DNA from: JBJTIF01 sp046094825
GTDB taxonomy: Bacteria > Actinomycetota > UBA4738 > HRBIN12
Direction of reading: 5' to 3'
Length of the DNA stretch: 53,112 bases
Assembly (NCBI GenBank): GCA_046094825.1
Contig: JBJTIF010000078.1
Span: 1-53,112 of the forward strand
Part shown: positions 1 through 7,903 of the stretch, one piece after another
How the letters are laid out: each line of letters begins with the position of its first letter
Position numbering within the stretch: position 1 is the first letter of the stretch
Position numbers and translations under genes: made by a program
Notes under the pieces: generated by a model
Databases searched by the model: none
Told to the model about the DNA's origin: nothing
Seen by the model: only the letters and a program-made list of their open reading frames with translations

Positions 1-108
1 GGCACAGTACGGCGAGCATGCACGGGAAGAGGGCCGACCGTGTGCGGATTCCGTGGCGTCGAGCCGTCTTCGAGGAGCAGTGACCCGCGACGATGGTGAG
101 CCCGATCT

Positions 109-130
109 GTGGGCGAGGGGGGAGTTGAAC
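109..130 (+). repeat. att-like direct repeat, distal copy of tRNA-Leu 3' end
   Basis: 22 bp, starting GTGGGCGAGGGG and ending GTTGAAC, are identical and in the same orientation to 5010-5031, the T-loop to 3' end of tRNA-Leu. The bases beyond 130 cannot form the tRNA T stem, so this is a 3' fragment and not a second gene. Such fragments are what site-specific integration at a tRNA gene leaves on the far side of an element. No integrase gene is seen between the two copies. Confidence 0.6.
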
Positions 131-210
131 TTCCGCTCGGACATTCCGGCAGCGTCCGACGACGTCCCGCCGGGTCCGCTACTTCAATCCATGAGCAGGG
201 ATCGGCGCTC

Positions 211-250
211 CGAGTCCGGTCGGATCCGGTGGAGTCCGGCGGAGTCCGGT
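211..250 (+). repeat. Four imperfect 10-bp tandem repeats
   Basis: Four consecutive decamers (CGAGTCCGGT, CGGATCCGGT, GGAGTCCGGC, GGAGTCCGGT) follow one another without gaps. They lie between the att-like copy and the concentric palindromes. Function unknown; possibly protein-binding iterons or slippage products. Confidence 0.6.
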
Positions 251-270
251 GCGGGCGGTTAGCAGGGGCC

Positions 271-304
271 CCCATCAACCGTCGGGTACCCGATTCCTGA
301 TGGG
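271..304 (-). terminator. Concentric palindromes, possible terminator or recombination site
   Basis: An outer inverted repeat CCCATCA (271-277) / TGATGGG (298-304) surrounds a perfect 12-bp palindrome TCGGGTACCCGA (282-293). Both share the same centre and have 4-nt spacers on each side. It lies 49 bp downstream of the FN3 gene stop, so it may end that transcript, although no T-run is present. The symmetric two-level design would also fit a protein-bound site. Confidence 0.45.
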
Positions 305-352
305 ACCTGGAGAAGCCGGCGGCCCCCCCGATGGACCCCTACGCGACCAAGG

Positions 353-1786
353 TCAGGTCCGGATCGTGATCACCGTCGACCAGGGACCGTAGCCGACCGC
401 GTTCGTGGCGCGCACGCGCACGTAGTACGTCGTGCCGCGCTTCAGGCCCGACAGCGTGATCGAGGTCGCGGGGGACGTCCCCGCCTCGACGAAGGTGACG
501 GATCGGCTGAACGTGGCGACGGTCGAGTACTGCAGGTCGTAGTCGAGGACAGGAGAGCCCCCGTCCGGCGCGGCCAGGAACCCGATGCGGTACGAGGACG
601 AGGTGACCGGCGTCGCGGTGAGCCCCGAAGCGGCGCCCGGCAGGGACGCCGGCATGAGGAACGCGTTCGACGCGCTCGACCAGCTCCCGGGCCCGCTGCG
701 GTTCTCCGCGCGCACCTGGAAGTAGTAGGTCGTGCCTGCCCGCAGCGAGGCCACGTCGATCCATGCGGTCGTCGTCGTTCCCGCCTCGACGAAGGTGACG
801 CCGCTCGCGAATGAGGGGTCGGTCGACCAGCGGGCGTCGTAGTCGTGGATCTTGCTCGTCCCCGAGGGCGGCTGCGAGAACGCGACGCGCGCGGCGCCGG
901 TCGAGGCCGATTGCACGCTGAGGCTGGTCGGGACGCCCGGCACCGTCGTGGAACCGGCCGCGACCTCGTAGGTGGCGTAGACCGTTCCGAAGCCGTCCGG
1001 ATAGAGGCTCGCCTCGCGGTTCCCGAGGACGTCCTGGACGCTGAACCAGATGATGTAGGTGCCCGGGGCCGCGGTGGCGCTGACGGGCAGCGTCACCTGG
1101 TAGCGACCGTCGCGCGCGTCGCCGCTCACGAGCGTGGGCGGGACGTCGTACCCGAGCCAGAACGTCCCGGCGTCGTCGGTAAGACGACCGTTGGGTCCGT
1201 ACGCCCACGCGATGATGCTCGCGACGCCGGTCGCATCCTGCGCACGCCATGTGAGCGTGAGGGAACCGCCCGCGGCCACCGGCGACGGCGCGGCGGTGAC
1301 CTCGCTCACAACCGGGGGCTGTGCGTCCGACGAACCGCCGACGACCGTGAACGTGTCGATGCCGCCGTTCTCGGCGTAGGTGCCGGTGGTGTCCAGCGCC
1401 GTGATCCACACCGAGTACTCGCCGTTCGGCAGACTCGCCGGCAGCGTGCATGAGGTCGCGTACCGCCCGTCGGTCGCGGTCCCCGACGTCCGGCTCGTGA
1501 ACATCGGGAAGGGGCACCACGACACCCATCCCGGGGGGCCACCGATCTTGGCCCACGTGCCAGGCGCGGTTCCGCCGTCGTTCGTCGTGACGGTGTCGAG
1601 ACCGGCGGCCGCCGCGACCCGCCACGAGAGGTTGAGCACCTCCCCCGGCTGGATCGTCGCGGGGACGGAGACCTCGCTGAGAGCGAGCGTCCCGACGCCC
1701 GACGCGACGCCGGCGGAACCGATCAGGAGGGACGCCGCCATGGCGGCGACGAGGACGGCTGCGGTCACCCGCGCGAACCGCTCCAT
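353..1786 (-). CDS. Secreted fibronectin type III repeat protein
   Basis: 477 aa, starting at MERFARV, because the hydrophobic signal-peptide core (AAVLVAAMAASLLIG) follows directly; upstream in-frame codons read as low-complexity leader. After the signal come two Ig/bacterial-surface-like segments (roughly residues 30-290), then two tandem FN3 domains. Each FN3 domain carries the element VTFVEAGT and a TYY-V-VRA-N core (GTTYYFQVRAEN and GTTYYVRVRATN). No enzymatic domain or sortase/anchor motif is visible at the C-terminus (ends TIRT), so it is probably a secreted adhesin or matrix protein. It lies inside the segment bounded by the tRNA-Leu repeats. Function is inferred from domains only. 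Confidence 0.75.
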   Translation of the reverse strand: MERFARVTAAVLVAAMAASLLIGSAGVASGVGTLALSEVSVPATIQPGEVLNLSWRVAAAAGLDTVTTNDGGTAPGTWAKIGGPPGWVSWCPFPMFTSRTSGTATDGRYATSCTLPASLPNGEYSVWITALDTTGTYAENGGIDTFTVVGGSSDAQPPVVSEVTAAPSPVAAGGSLTLTWRAQDATGVASIIAWAYGPNGRLTDDAGTFWLGYDVPPTLVSGDARDGRYQVTLPVSATAAPGTYIIWFSVQDVLGNREASLYPDGFGTVYATYEVAAGSTTVPGVPTSLSVQSASTGAARVAFSQPPSGTSKIHDYDARWSTDPSFASGVTFVEAGTTTTAWIDVASLRAGTTYYFQVRAENRSGPGSWSSASNAFLMPASLPGAASGLTATPVTSSSYRIGFLAAPDGGSPVLDYDLQYSTVATFSRSVTFVEAGTSPATSITLSGLKRGTTYYVRVRATNAVGYGPWSTVITIRT

Positions 1787-1913
1787 GGAACGAGGATACC
1801 GGAACTCTGGAGCACCTGTCGGCGGGTCGGACGCACCCCGCGCCGACGTCCCCGCATCCCCGCCGCCGACCTCCGTCCTCGCCACGCGCGCTCGACGGCG
1901 GCGAGCGAGGGGC

Positions 1914-2507
1914 TCACGAGGGTGACCCCGAGGCGAGGACGATCCGTTCGATGCCGGCCATGAAGCCGTCGATGTCGTCCCCCGAGGCGTACCCCTCGAC
2001 GAGCAGGTTGGCGAACCCGTGCGTCGCAGCCCAGACGACCATGTCGAGGCCCTCGCGGATCCCGGGCTTCAGCAGCCCGCGGCGGTCCAGTTCGTCGAGC
2101 GCCGCGGCGAGCTTGCGGCTCGGTCCGGAGTCGTCCGACCCGGCCTGACCCTTCGAACAGAGCGGTCCGAACGTGAGCTGGAAGAGATGCGTCTCCTCGA
2201 CGGCGAAGGTGAGGTACGCGCGGCCGAGCCCGGCGAACCGCGCGACTGCCCCCTCCGCGGAGTCCTCCGTGTGCGCCGCGAGCGCTCGTGCCATCCGCTC
2301 GTCGAGAGCCGTGAGACCGCAGGCGCCGACAGCGCTGAGGAGCGCATCCCGGTCCGCGAAGTGGTTGTACGCCGCGCTCGGGGAGACCTCGAGCGCCTGC
2401 GCGATCGAGCGCAGCGAGACGTGCTCGGCGCCGTGGACGCGCACCGCCGCCAGGGCCTGGTCGACCATCGCCTCGGCGAGGGCTCCGTGGTGGTACCTGC
2501 GGGTCAT
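1914..2507 (-). CDS. TetR/AcrR family transcriptional regulator
   Basis: 197 aa, starting at MTRRYHHGAL with an upstream GAG ribosome site. The N-terminal HTH (about residues 10-55) contains LRSIAQALEVSPSAAYNHFA, the classic TetR recognition helix region with the aromatic residues that end helix 3. The C-terminal ligand domain has the WHG-type layout (ending in a segment with VVWAATHGFANLLVEG). It is divergently transcribed from the SDR gene across 47 bp, the usual arrangement for a local repressor of that neighbour. The ligand cannot be deduced. Confidence 0.85.
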   Translation of the reverse strand: MTRRYHHGALAEAMVDQALAAVRVHGAEHVSLRSIAQALEVSPSAAYNHFADRDALLSAVGACGLTALDERMARALAAHTEDSAEGAVARFAGLGRAYLTFAVEETHLFQLTFGPLCSKGQAGSDDSGPSRKLAAALDELDRRGLLKPGIREGLDMVVWAATHGFANLLVEGYASGDDIDGFMAGIERIVLASGSPS

Positions 2508-2554
2508 CGTGCTCCTATGTTGACACTGTTCACTTGCCGTGCGAGGGTCTGGAT
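2508..2554. promoter_or_regulatory. Divergent TetR/SDR promoter-operator region
   Basis: This 47-bp gap contains TTGACACTGTTCAC (2520-2533). It offers a TTGACA -35-like hexamer rightward and an imperfect TTGACA/TGTCAA-like dyad. Placement between a TetR gene and the divergent SDR suggests that the TetR protein binds here. The symmetry is imperfect, so this is inference. Confidence 0.35.
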
Positions 2555-3370
2555 ATGAACACCATTCATCCTGCCACGTCGACACGTCATCGGGTCGCGC
2601 TCGTGACCGGGGCCTCCTCCGGCATCGGCGAGGCCCTGGCCGCCGCCCTAGCAGCACGCGGCACACACGTCGCGCTCGTGGCGAGGACTCGGGCGCGCCT
2701 CGAGGAGCTCGCCGCCCGCATCGAGGCAGCCGGAGGTCGGGCGACCGTCCTGCCGGCAGACCTCGCCACCCCTGGTGCGGCAGAACGGATCCACGACGAG
2801 GTGCAGCGGCTCGGCCTCGGCGTCGACCTGCTGGTCAACAACGCGGGCTTCGGTCACTACGGAGCCTTCGAGTCCCAGGAGCCGCAGCGCCTCACCGACA
2901 TGCTGCAGGTGAACATCGTGGCGCTGACCGAACTGACGCGGAAGTTCGCGCCTGCGCTCGTCGAACGTCAAGGCACGATCCTCAACCTCGCTTCCACCGC
3001 AGGCATGCAGCCCGCGCCGTACATGTCGGCCTACGGCGCGACCAAGGCCTACATCCTGATGCTCTCCGAGGCGCTTTGGGCCGAGTACCGCGGCAGGGGC
3101 CTCCACGTGGTCGCCGTCTGCCCGGGTCCCGTCGAAACCCCATTCATCGACGCGCAGGGGGCGGAGTCACGCGGCACGCGGGTGTTCCGGAGCATGCTCG
3201 AGGTGGACGACGTGGTGCGTGACTGCCTCGTCGCACTCGACCGGAGGTCCCCCACGCGGATCGTCGGGCTGCGGAACAGGCTCGTGGTCCAGGCGGCGCG
3301 GTTCTCGACCCGGGGCCTGACCGCCCGGATGAGCGCCCGGATGCTCTCCGCACCATCGTCGAAGGGGTAG
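2555..3370 (+). CDS. Short-chain dehydrogenase/reductase (SDR)
   Basis: 271 aa, classical SDR. The nucleotide-binding motif TGASSGIGEA lies near residue 20, NNAG after the fourth strand, then the catalytic Ser in LNLASTAG and the YGATKAY motif (Tyr-x3-Lys). The PGPVETPF segment follows, as in the family. The ATG at 2555 is preferred over the upstream GTG/ATG because the fold starts shortly after it. It is divergent from the TetR gene and followed after 8 bp by an epimerase-like gene, probably co-transcribed. Codon choice includes CTA, GCA and ACA, which are scarce in the conserved operon further right, consistent with acquired DNA. The substrate is unknown. Confidence 0.88.
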   Translation: MNTIHPATSTRHRVALVTGASSGIGEALAAALAARGTHVALVARTRARLEELAARIEAAGGRATVLPADLATPGAAERIHDEVQRLGLGVDLLVNNAGFGHYGAFESQEPQRLTDMLQVNIVALTELTRKFAPALVERQGTILNLASTAGMQPAPYMSAYGATKAYILMLSEALWAEYRGRGLHVVAVCPGPVETPFIDAQGAESRGTRVFRSMLEVDDVVRDCLVALDRRSPTRIVGLRNRLVVQAARFSTRGLTARMSARMLSAPSSKG

Positions 3371-3378
3371 TCGGTCCC

Positions 3379-4317
3379 ATGGAACACGTGATCGTCGGAT
3401 CCGGGGGCGTGGGCTCCGCGCTGGCGTCGATCCTCGCGCGCGAGGGGCAGTCGGTGACCATCCTCTCGCGTCGCGGGTCCGGTCCGGAGATGGAGGGCGT
3501 CCGTCGCGCCCCCGCGGATGCATCCTCGCTCGCGTCGCTCATGGGCGCAGCACCCAGGGCGGATGTGATCTACAACTGCGCCAACCCCGAGTACACGGAT
3601 TGGGCACGTGACTGGCCTCCGATGTCCGCCGCGCTCCTGCGGTACGCGGAACTGACAGGTGCGGTGCTCGCGACCTGCTCGAACCTCTACGTCTACGGAC
3701 CGGTGGACGCGCCCATGACCGAGGACATGGCGCTGGCCACGACCGGTGCCAAGGGGCGCGTCCGCGCGCAGATGTGGCTCGATGCGAAGGCTGCGCACGA
3801 CGCCGGTCGCATCCGTGCGACGGAGGCGCGGGGGTCGGACTTCATCTCTCCGTCGGATCAGTCCCGTGTCGGGTCCGAGCGCGTCGTGCCGCGGATCCTG
3901 GCGGGCAGGACGGTCGGCCTCATCGATGCCCTCGACCAGCCGCACACCTGGACCTCGCCGTTGGACGTCGCACGTCTGCTCGCCGTCGTCGGACTGGATG
4001 AGCGTGCGTGGGGCCGGGCGTGGCACGTCCCGAGCAACCCGCCTCGCTCGCAGCGGCAGGCGATCGACGACCTCGCGGATGCGGCGGACGTGCCGCGGGT
4101 GAAGGTCTCGCGACTTCCGGATGCGCTGCTCCGGGCGATCGGACTCCTCAACCCATTGTTCCGCGAGTTCCACGAGACGGCGTACCAGTTCAACCGGCCC
4201 TTCATCCTCGACGACTCGGGGGCGCGATCGACCTTCGGCCTGCAGCCGACGCCGTGGCCGGATATCCTGCGCGACGTGATCGCCGCGTACCGCGCTGCGC
4301 CGACGACCCCCCGATGA
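3379..4317 (+). CDS. NAD-dependent epimerase/dehydratase family protein
   Basis: 312 aa extended-SDR-like protein. The N-terminal Rossmann motif VGSGGVGSALA (residues 5-15) is followed by a YNCANPEYTDW segment and an LYVYGP motif where extended SDRs place their catalytic Tyr. A downstream WTSPLDVARLL segment is typical of these proteins. The gene follows the SDR by 8 bp and overlaps the next gene by 4 bp (ATGA), so the three plus-strand genes form one operon. It likely acts on a small carbonyl or sugar-like substrate; no specific function can be given. Confidence 0.8.
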   Translation: MEHVIVGSGGVGSALASILAREGQSVTILSRRGSGPEMEGVRRAPADASSLASLMGAAPRADVIYNCANPEYTDWARDWPPMSAALLRYAELTGAVLATCSNLYVYGPVDAPMTEDMALATTGAKGRVRAQMWLDAKAAHDAGRIRATEARGSDFISPSDQSRVGSERVVPRILAGRTVGLIDALDQPHTWTSPLDVARLLAVVGLDERAWGRAWHVPSNPPRSQRQAIDDLADAADVPRVKVSRLPDALLRAIGLLNPLFREFHETAYQFNRPFILDDSGARSTFGLQPTPWPDILRDVIAAYRAAPTTPR

Positions 4318-5000
4318 CGGGAACCGGGCCGGTGCGGGTCGTCCGCATCAAGCTCCCGGTCTCCAACGCCTACCTCCTCGTCGGCGAACGGGCGGTGCTC
4401 GTCGACGCCGGCGCGCCCGGTCAGGCCGACCGCATCCTCGATGCGGTGCGTCGCGCCGAGGTCGACCCGAACGACATCGCGCTCCTCATCCACACACACG
4501 GCCACATCGACCACGCGGGGTCCACCGCCGAACTCCGGCGCCGGATCGGCATGCCCGTCGCGGTCCATGCGGGCGACGCGCCGCTCCTGCGCTCGGGGTC
4601 GAACGGCACGGTCCGGCCGCGCAACCTGGAGGCCCGCCTCGTCGCCGCGGTGATGGTGCGCCCCTACGAGCCCGTCGAACCGGACATCGTCCTGACGGAG
4701 GAGATCTCGCTCCGCGGGTACGGGGTGGACGGCCGCGTGATGTTCACCCCGGGACACACCCCCGGCTCGCTCTCGATCGCCCTCCCGACCCGTGAGGCGA
4801 TCGTCGGCGACCTCGTGATGGGCGGGGTGTTCGGCGGCGCGTTGTTCCCTCGACGACCGCGACTCCACTACTTCGTCGACGACGAGGCGGCGGTCCGCAC
4901 GAGCGTCGAGCGGGTCCTCACCGACGGGGCCACGACCGTGATGGTGGGCCACGGGGGACCGCTCCGGGCCGGCGATGTTCGGCAGCGTCTCGCTGGCTGA
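4314..5000 (+). CDS. Metallo-beta-lactamase fold hydrolase
   Basis: 228 aa. Metal-binding motif HTHGHIDHAG (H-x-H-x-D-H) near residue 60, the third ligand in FTPGHTPGSL, a GDLVMGG aspartate motif and a late MVGHGGP histidine; together a complete MBL-fold dinuclear site. The start overlaps the epimerase stop (ATGA), so translation is probably coupled. It resembles glyoxalase-II/YcbL-type thioester or lactone hydrolases, but the substrate is not deducible. It is the last gene before the tRNA-Leu integration site. Confidence 0.85.
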   Translation: MTGTGPVRVVRIKLPVSNAYLLVGERAVLVDAGAPGQADRILDAVRRAEVDPNDIALLIHTHGHIDHAGSTAELRRRIGMPVAVHAGDAPLLRSGSNGTVRPRNLEARLVAAVMVRPYEPVEPDIVLTEEISLRGYGVDGRVMFTPGHTPGSLSIALPTREAIVGDLVMGGVFGGALFPRRPRLHYFVDDEAAVRTSVERVLTDGATTVMVGHGGPLRAGDVRQRLAG

Positions 5001-5009
5001 ACCGCCGCG

Positions 5010-5031
5010 GTGGGCGAGGGGGGAGTTGAAC
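5010..5031 (+). repeat. att-like direct repeat, tRNA-proximal copy
   Basis: The same 22 bp as 109-130. Here it forms the T-loop, T-stem 3' strand, acceptor 3' strand and discriminator of tRNA-Leu on the minus strand. The enclosed 4.9 kb lies on the 3' side of the tRNA, the side where tRNA-targeting integrases insert DNA. Confidence 0.6.
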
Positions 5032-5094
5032 CCCCACATCCTTTCGGATACAGGAACCTGAATCCTGCGCGTCTGCCAGTTCCGCCACTCGCCC
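5011..5094 (-). tRNA. tRNA-Leu (anticodon CAG)
   Basis: 84 nt class-II tRNA. Acceptor strands GGGCGAG (5094-5088) and CTCGCCC (5018-5012) pair perfectly. The anticodon loop carries CAG within GGATTCAGGTTCC. There is a long variable arm (TATCCGAAAGGATG) and a T loop GTTCAAC. The discriminator is A at 5011; the following bases read CCG, so CCA is not fully encoded. Confidence 0.95.
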
Positions 5095-5156
5095 GTGGGG
5101 GGACGAATCGTAGCAGTGCCCTCCGTGCGATCGAACGAGACCTCGGAGAGCGACCG

Positions 5157-6566
5157 TCAGGACGCCGCGACGACGCGCGAGGTGACCGGACCCGACGGTC
5201 GGTAGGTCGCGCGAGGCTTCGCGCGCGGCAACCGCGCGCGCACCGGGACCGGTCGCACGCTCCGCGCCATCTCGAGGAGCACGATGCGGCCCTCGAGGAG
5301 CGCGAACTGATCGCCGAGGCACTTCCGCGTCCCCGCGCCGAACGGGAAGTACGCGCCTCGCGGCAGCCGGTCCTCGAGACCGTCGAGCCACCGCTCGGGG
5401 ACGAACTCCTCCGGACGGTCGTAGAGCTCGGGACTCCGGTGCGTCGCGAACTGGCTCACGAGCACGTGCGCACCGCGCGGAACGGGGACGCCGCCGATCC
5501 CGACGTCCTCGAGCGCGCGCCGAGGAGCGACCCAGACGGGCGGCGCGAGGCGGAGCGCTTCGGCGAGCACCGCGCCGGCGACCGGGGCGTCGAGGAGGCG
5601 GCGCGTCGAGGGGGGTTCGCCCTCCGGCAGCGCCGTGCGGGCCTCCTCCGCGAGGGCGGACCACAGATCGTCGCGGTCGCGGAGGTACGCGATCGCCCAC
5701 GTGAGGACGTTCGCCGTCGTCTCGTGGCCGCTCAGGATGAGCGTGAGCGTCTCGTCACGGACCTCGTCGTGGGTCATCGGTCGGTCGTCGTCGTCGCGCG
5801 CGGCGAGCAGCAGGCCGAGGAGGTCGTCGCCACGCGCTCCGGAGGCCACCCTCGCCGCGATGATGTCGTCGGCGACGGCGGCGAGGTGGTCGGCCGAGCG
5901 TCGGAAGGCGCGGAAGTACGGGAACGGCAGCGCGTCGAGACGATCGAGCCCCGGGAGCATCGTCCGCTCGATGCGATCGATCGCGACCCCCATGTGCCGA
6001 CGCACGCCATCGGCGTAGCGGTCGATGTCGGTCGAGAACAGCAGCTGCGCGACGATCCGGAATGTGAGGTGCATGAGTTCCTCGTTCGCGGAGACGCGTC
6101 CTCCCACCGGCCAGCGTCCGAGGTGGTCGCGGACGATCGCCTGCATCTCGGCGGCGAACCCGTCCAGCCGCTCGTGGTGGAACGGTGGCTGCATCATCCG
6201 GCGGTGGCGGAGGTGGATCGGTTCCTCGTTCGTGAGGAGACCGGTACCGAGGACCTTCCGCATCCGCTCGAAGCCGACACCCTTGATGAACGCGTGCTGG
6301 TGCCGGACGGTCACGTCGACGACCGCCTCCGGCGCGAAGACGGCGATGAAGAGCTCGCCCATGAGGAAGAAGGAGGCCGCGTCGCCGTGTCGGCGGTGGA
6401 GATCGAGGAGGAACCCCGGCGTGTCGCGGAGGAACCGCGGCAGCAGCGCCCCGGGGAGTCCCCGCGGGCCGGGTGGCAAGGGGAGCCCCGTCGCGGCGCG
6501 CGCGCCGATCGGCGCGGGGATCGGCGCGTAGTCGACGGGTCGCGGGGCGGCGAACGGGCGCACCAT
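5157..6566 (-). CDS. Cytochrome P450
   Basis: 469 aa, soluble bacterial-length P450. I-helix oxygen-activation motif SGHETTA at 279-285, ExxR of the K helix at E336-R339, PERW at 390-393, and heme signature FPFGAGTRKCLG with thiolate ligand Cys416. No N-terminal membrane anchor. No ferredoxin or reductase gene is adjacent, so redox partners must be encoded elsewhere. It is read leftward 10 bp after the MFS gene, so the two are probably co-transcribed; the transporter could export the product or the toxic substrate. The substrate is unknown. Confidence 0.95.
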   Translation of the reverse strand: MVRPFAAPRPVDYAPIPAPIGARAATGLPLPPGPRGLPGALLPRFLRDTPGFLLDLHRRHGDAASFFLMGELFIAVFAPEAVVDVTVRHQHAFIKGVGFERMRKVLGTGLLTNEEPIHLRHRRMMQPPFHHERLDGFAAEMQAIVRDHLGRWPVGGRVSANEELMHLTFRIVAQLLFSTDIDRYADGVRRHMGVAIDRIERTMLPGLDRLDALPFPYFRAFRRSADHLAAVADDIIAARVASGARGDDLLGLLLAARDDDDRPMTHDEVRDETLTLILSGHETTANVLTWAIAYLRDRDDLWSALAEEARTALPEGEPPSTRRLLDAPVAGAVLAEALRLAPPVWVAPRRALEDVGIGGVPVPRGAHVLVSQFATHRSPELYDRPEEFVPERWLDGLEDRLPRGAYFPFGAGTRKCLGDQFALLEGRIVLLEMARSVRPVPVRARLPRAKPRATYRPSGPVTSRVVAAS

Positions 6567-6576
6567 GCGGGCGAGC

Positions 6577-7818
6577 CTAGGGGGCGGTCGCGTCCGCGTC
6601 GAGACGCGCCATGTCCCGGACCTCCGGTTCGAAGAGCGGGAGCACCAGCATCACGACCGCGAGCACGGCCGATGCGACGAACAGCGCCGGGAGCCCGAAC
6701 GCCGCGATGATCGGTCCCGACACCGCGAGGCCGACGGGGCCGAGCACCATCGAGCCGAGCGCGTCGAAGGCGGTCGCGCGGGAGAGCCGGTCGCGCGGCA
6801 CGTGCGTCTGCATCACCGTGGGCCAGAGCACGCCCCAGAACTCGATCTGCATCCCGACGACGAAGAACGCGACCGCGAGCACCGCGAAGGGCGCGGGCCC
6901 GGCGAGCGCGAGCATCGACAGCGGGAGCCCGAACGACGCGAGCATGAGGAAGCGCAACGGGCGTTCGGGTCGCAGGCGCGCCGCGACCGCGGCGCCGACG
7001 AGGAAGCCGACCGCCATCGCGGTCTGGAGGATCGCCCAGGTCCTCGGGCCGTCGAAGGACCGTTCCATGAGGACCGGTCCCCCGACCTCGAACACGCCGC
7101 GGAACACCGCGTTGATGACCGACCACACGGCGACCGACACCCAGAGCCAGCGGAGCGAGATGAACGTCCCCCAGCCCTCGCGGAGGTCGCGCGCGACGCT
7201 CTCGCCGGAGGGCTCGGCGGTCGTCACGGACCGGAGACGGAGCACGAGGAGCCCCGCGACGAGGAAGGACGCCCCGTCGACCGCGAGCGCCGGCCCCGCG
7301 CCGAACGTCGCGACGAGGACGCCCGCGACCGCCGACCCGGCGATGAACGAGAGGTTCGAGGCGACGGCGACGAGCGAGTTGCCGGACTGCAGGTCCCGGT
7401 CGCCGAGGATCGCGGGCACGAGCCCGGGGAACGCCGGCCACCAGAGCGCGTTCAGCGCGCCCGCGACGACGTTGATCGCCGCGACGACCGGCACCGTCGC
7501 CGCGCCGGTCGCGAAGAGGACACCCTCGGCGATGACGAGCGCACCGAGCACGATGTCGCTCACGGCGATGACGGCGGCGCGCGAGCGACGGTCGGCGAGG
7601 ACACCGCCGAGCGGCATGAGGAGCACCATCGGGATCGCCTGCGCCGCGAGGACGAAGCCGAGGTCCTTGCCGTCCGCACCCGGGAGCGCGAGGACACCGA
7701 ACGCGAGCGCGGTCGGTCCCATGCCGTTGCCGAGGTTGGACACGAAGCGCGCGACGAGGAGGCGACGGAACAACGGCCGCGACATCGGACCGCGGGGCGT
7801 CGGCGCGGGGTCGGACAC
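6577..7818 (-). CDS. MFS transporter (enterobactin exporter/EntS-like type)
   Basis: 413 aa, about 12 hydrophobic segments. Starts with FRRLLVARFVSNLGNGM and has the loop 2-3 motif GGVLADRRSR typical of MFS drug/metabolite exporters. GTG at 7818 is chosen because GGAGG lies 5 nt upstream; the internal ATG at 7785 has no such site. It precedes the P450 gene in one unit and diverges from fhaA. Likely a multidrug or secondary-metabolite efflux protein. Confidence 0.85.
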   Translation of the reverse strand: MSDPAPTPRGPMSRPLFRRLLVARFVSNLGNGMGPTALAFGVLALPGADGKDLGFVLAAQAIPMVLLMPLGGVLADRRSRAAVIAVSDIVLGALVIAEGVLFATGAATVPVVAAINVVAGALNALWWPAFPGLVPAILGDRDLQSGNSLVAVASNLSFIAGSAVAGVLVATFGAGPALAVDGASFLVAGLLVLRLRSVTTAEPSGESVARDLREGWGTFISLRWLWVSVAVWSVINAVFRGVFEVGGPVLMERSFDGPRTWAILQTAMAVGFLVGAAVAARLRPERPLRFLMLASFGLPLSMLALAGPAPFAVLAVAFFVVGMQIEFWGVLWPTVMQTHVPRDRLSRATAFDALGSMVLGPVGLAVSGPIIAAFGLPALFVASAVLAVVMLVLPLFEPEVRDMARLDADATAP

Positions 7819-7865
7819 GGGCTCCTCCGGGATCGCGTGGGCGTCGGGACGCAGGCACCGTAGCG

Positions 7866-7880
7866 CACCCCCGGGGGTAC
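7866..7880. promoter_or_regulatory. GC palindrome upstream of fhaA
   Basis: CACCCCCGGGGGTAC contains the perfect 12-bp palindrome ACCCCCGGGGGT (7867-7878), 26 bp before the fhaA start. It differs by one base from the core of the palindrome upstream of the CstR gene (29291-29304). It may be an operator for the divergent MFS/fhaA pair or a chance GC palindrome. Confidence 0.35.
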
Positions 7881-7903
7881 GATGCCGCGGAGGGAGGTGC
7901 TGC

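Larger units (their letters stand above)
1..352. other. Left-end noncoding segment with repeats
   Basis: No convincing gene is visible here; the short open frames lack domain signal and good ribosome sites. The segment holds a tRNA-Leu 3'-end duplicate (109-130), a 10-bp tandem repeat (211-250) and two concentric palindromes (271-304). It lies downstream of the stop of the FN3 protein, which reads leftward. The concentration of repeats suggests the end of an integrated element or a recombination scar. Confidence 0.5.

Noticed and set aside
109..190. Second tRNA-Leu gene at the left end
   Set aside because: Only the T-loop to 3' end is present; T stem, anticodon arm and 5' acceptor strand cannot be formed.
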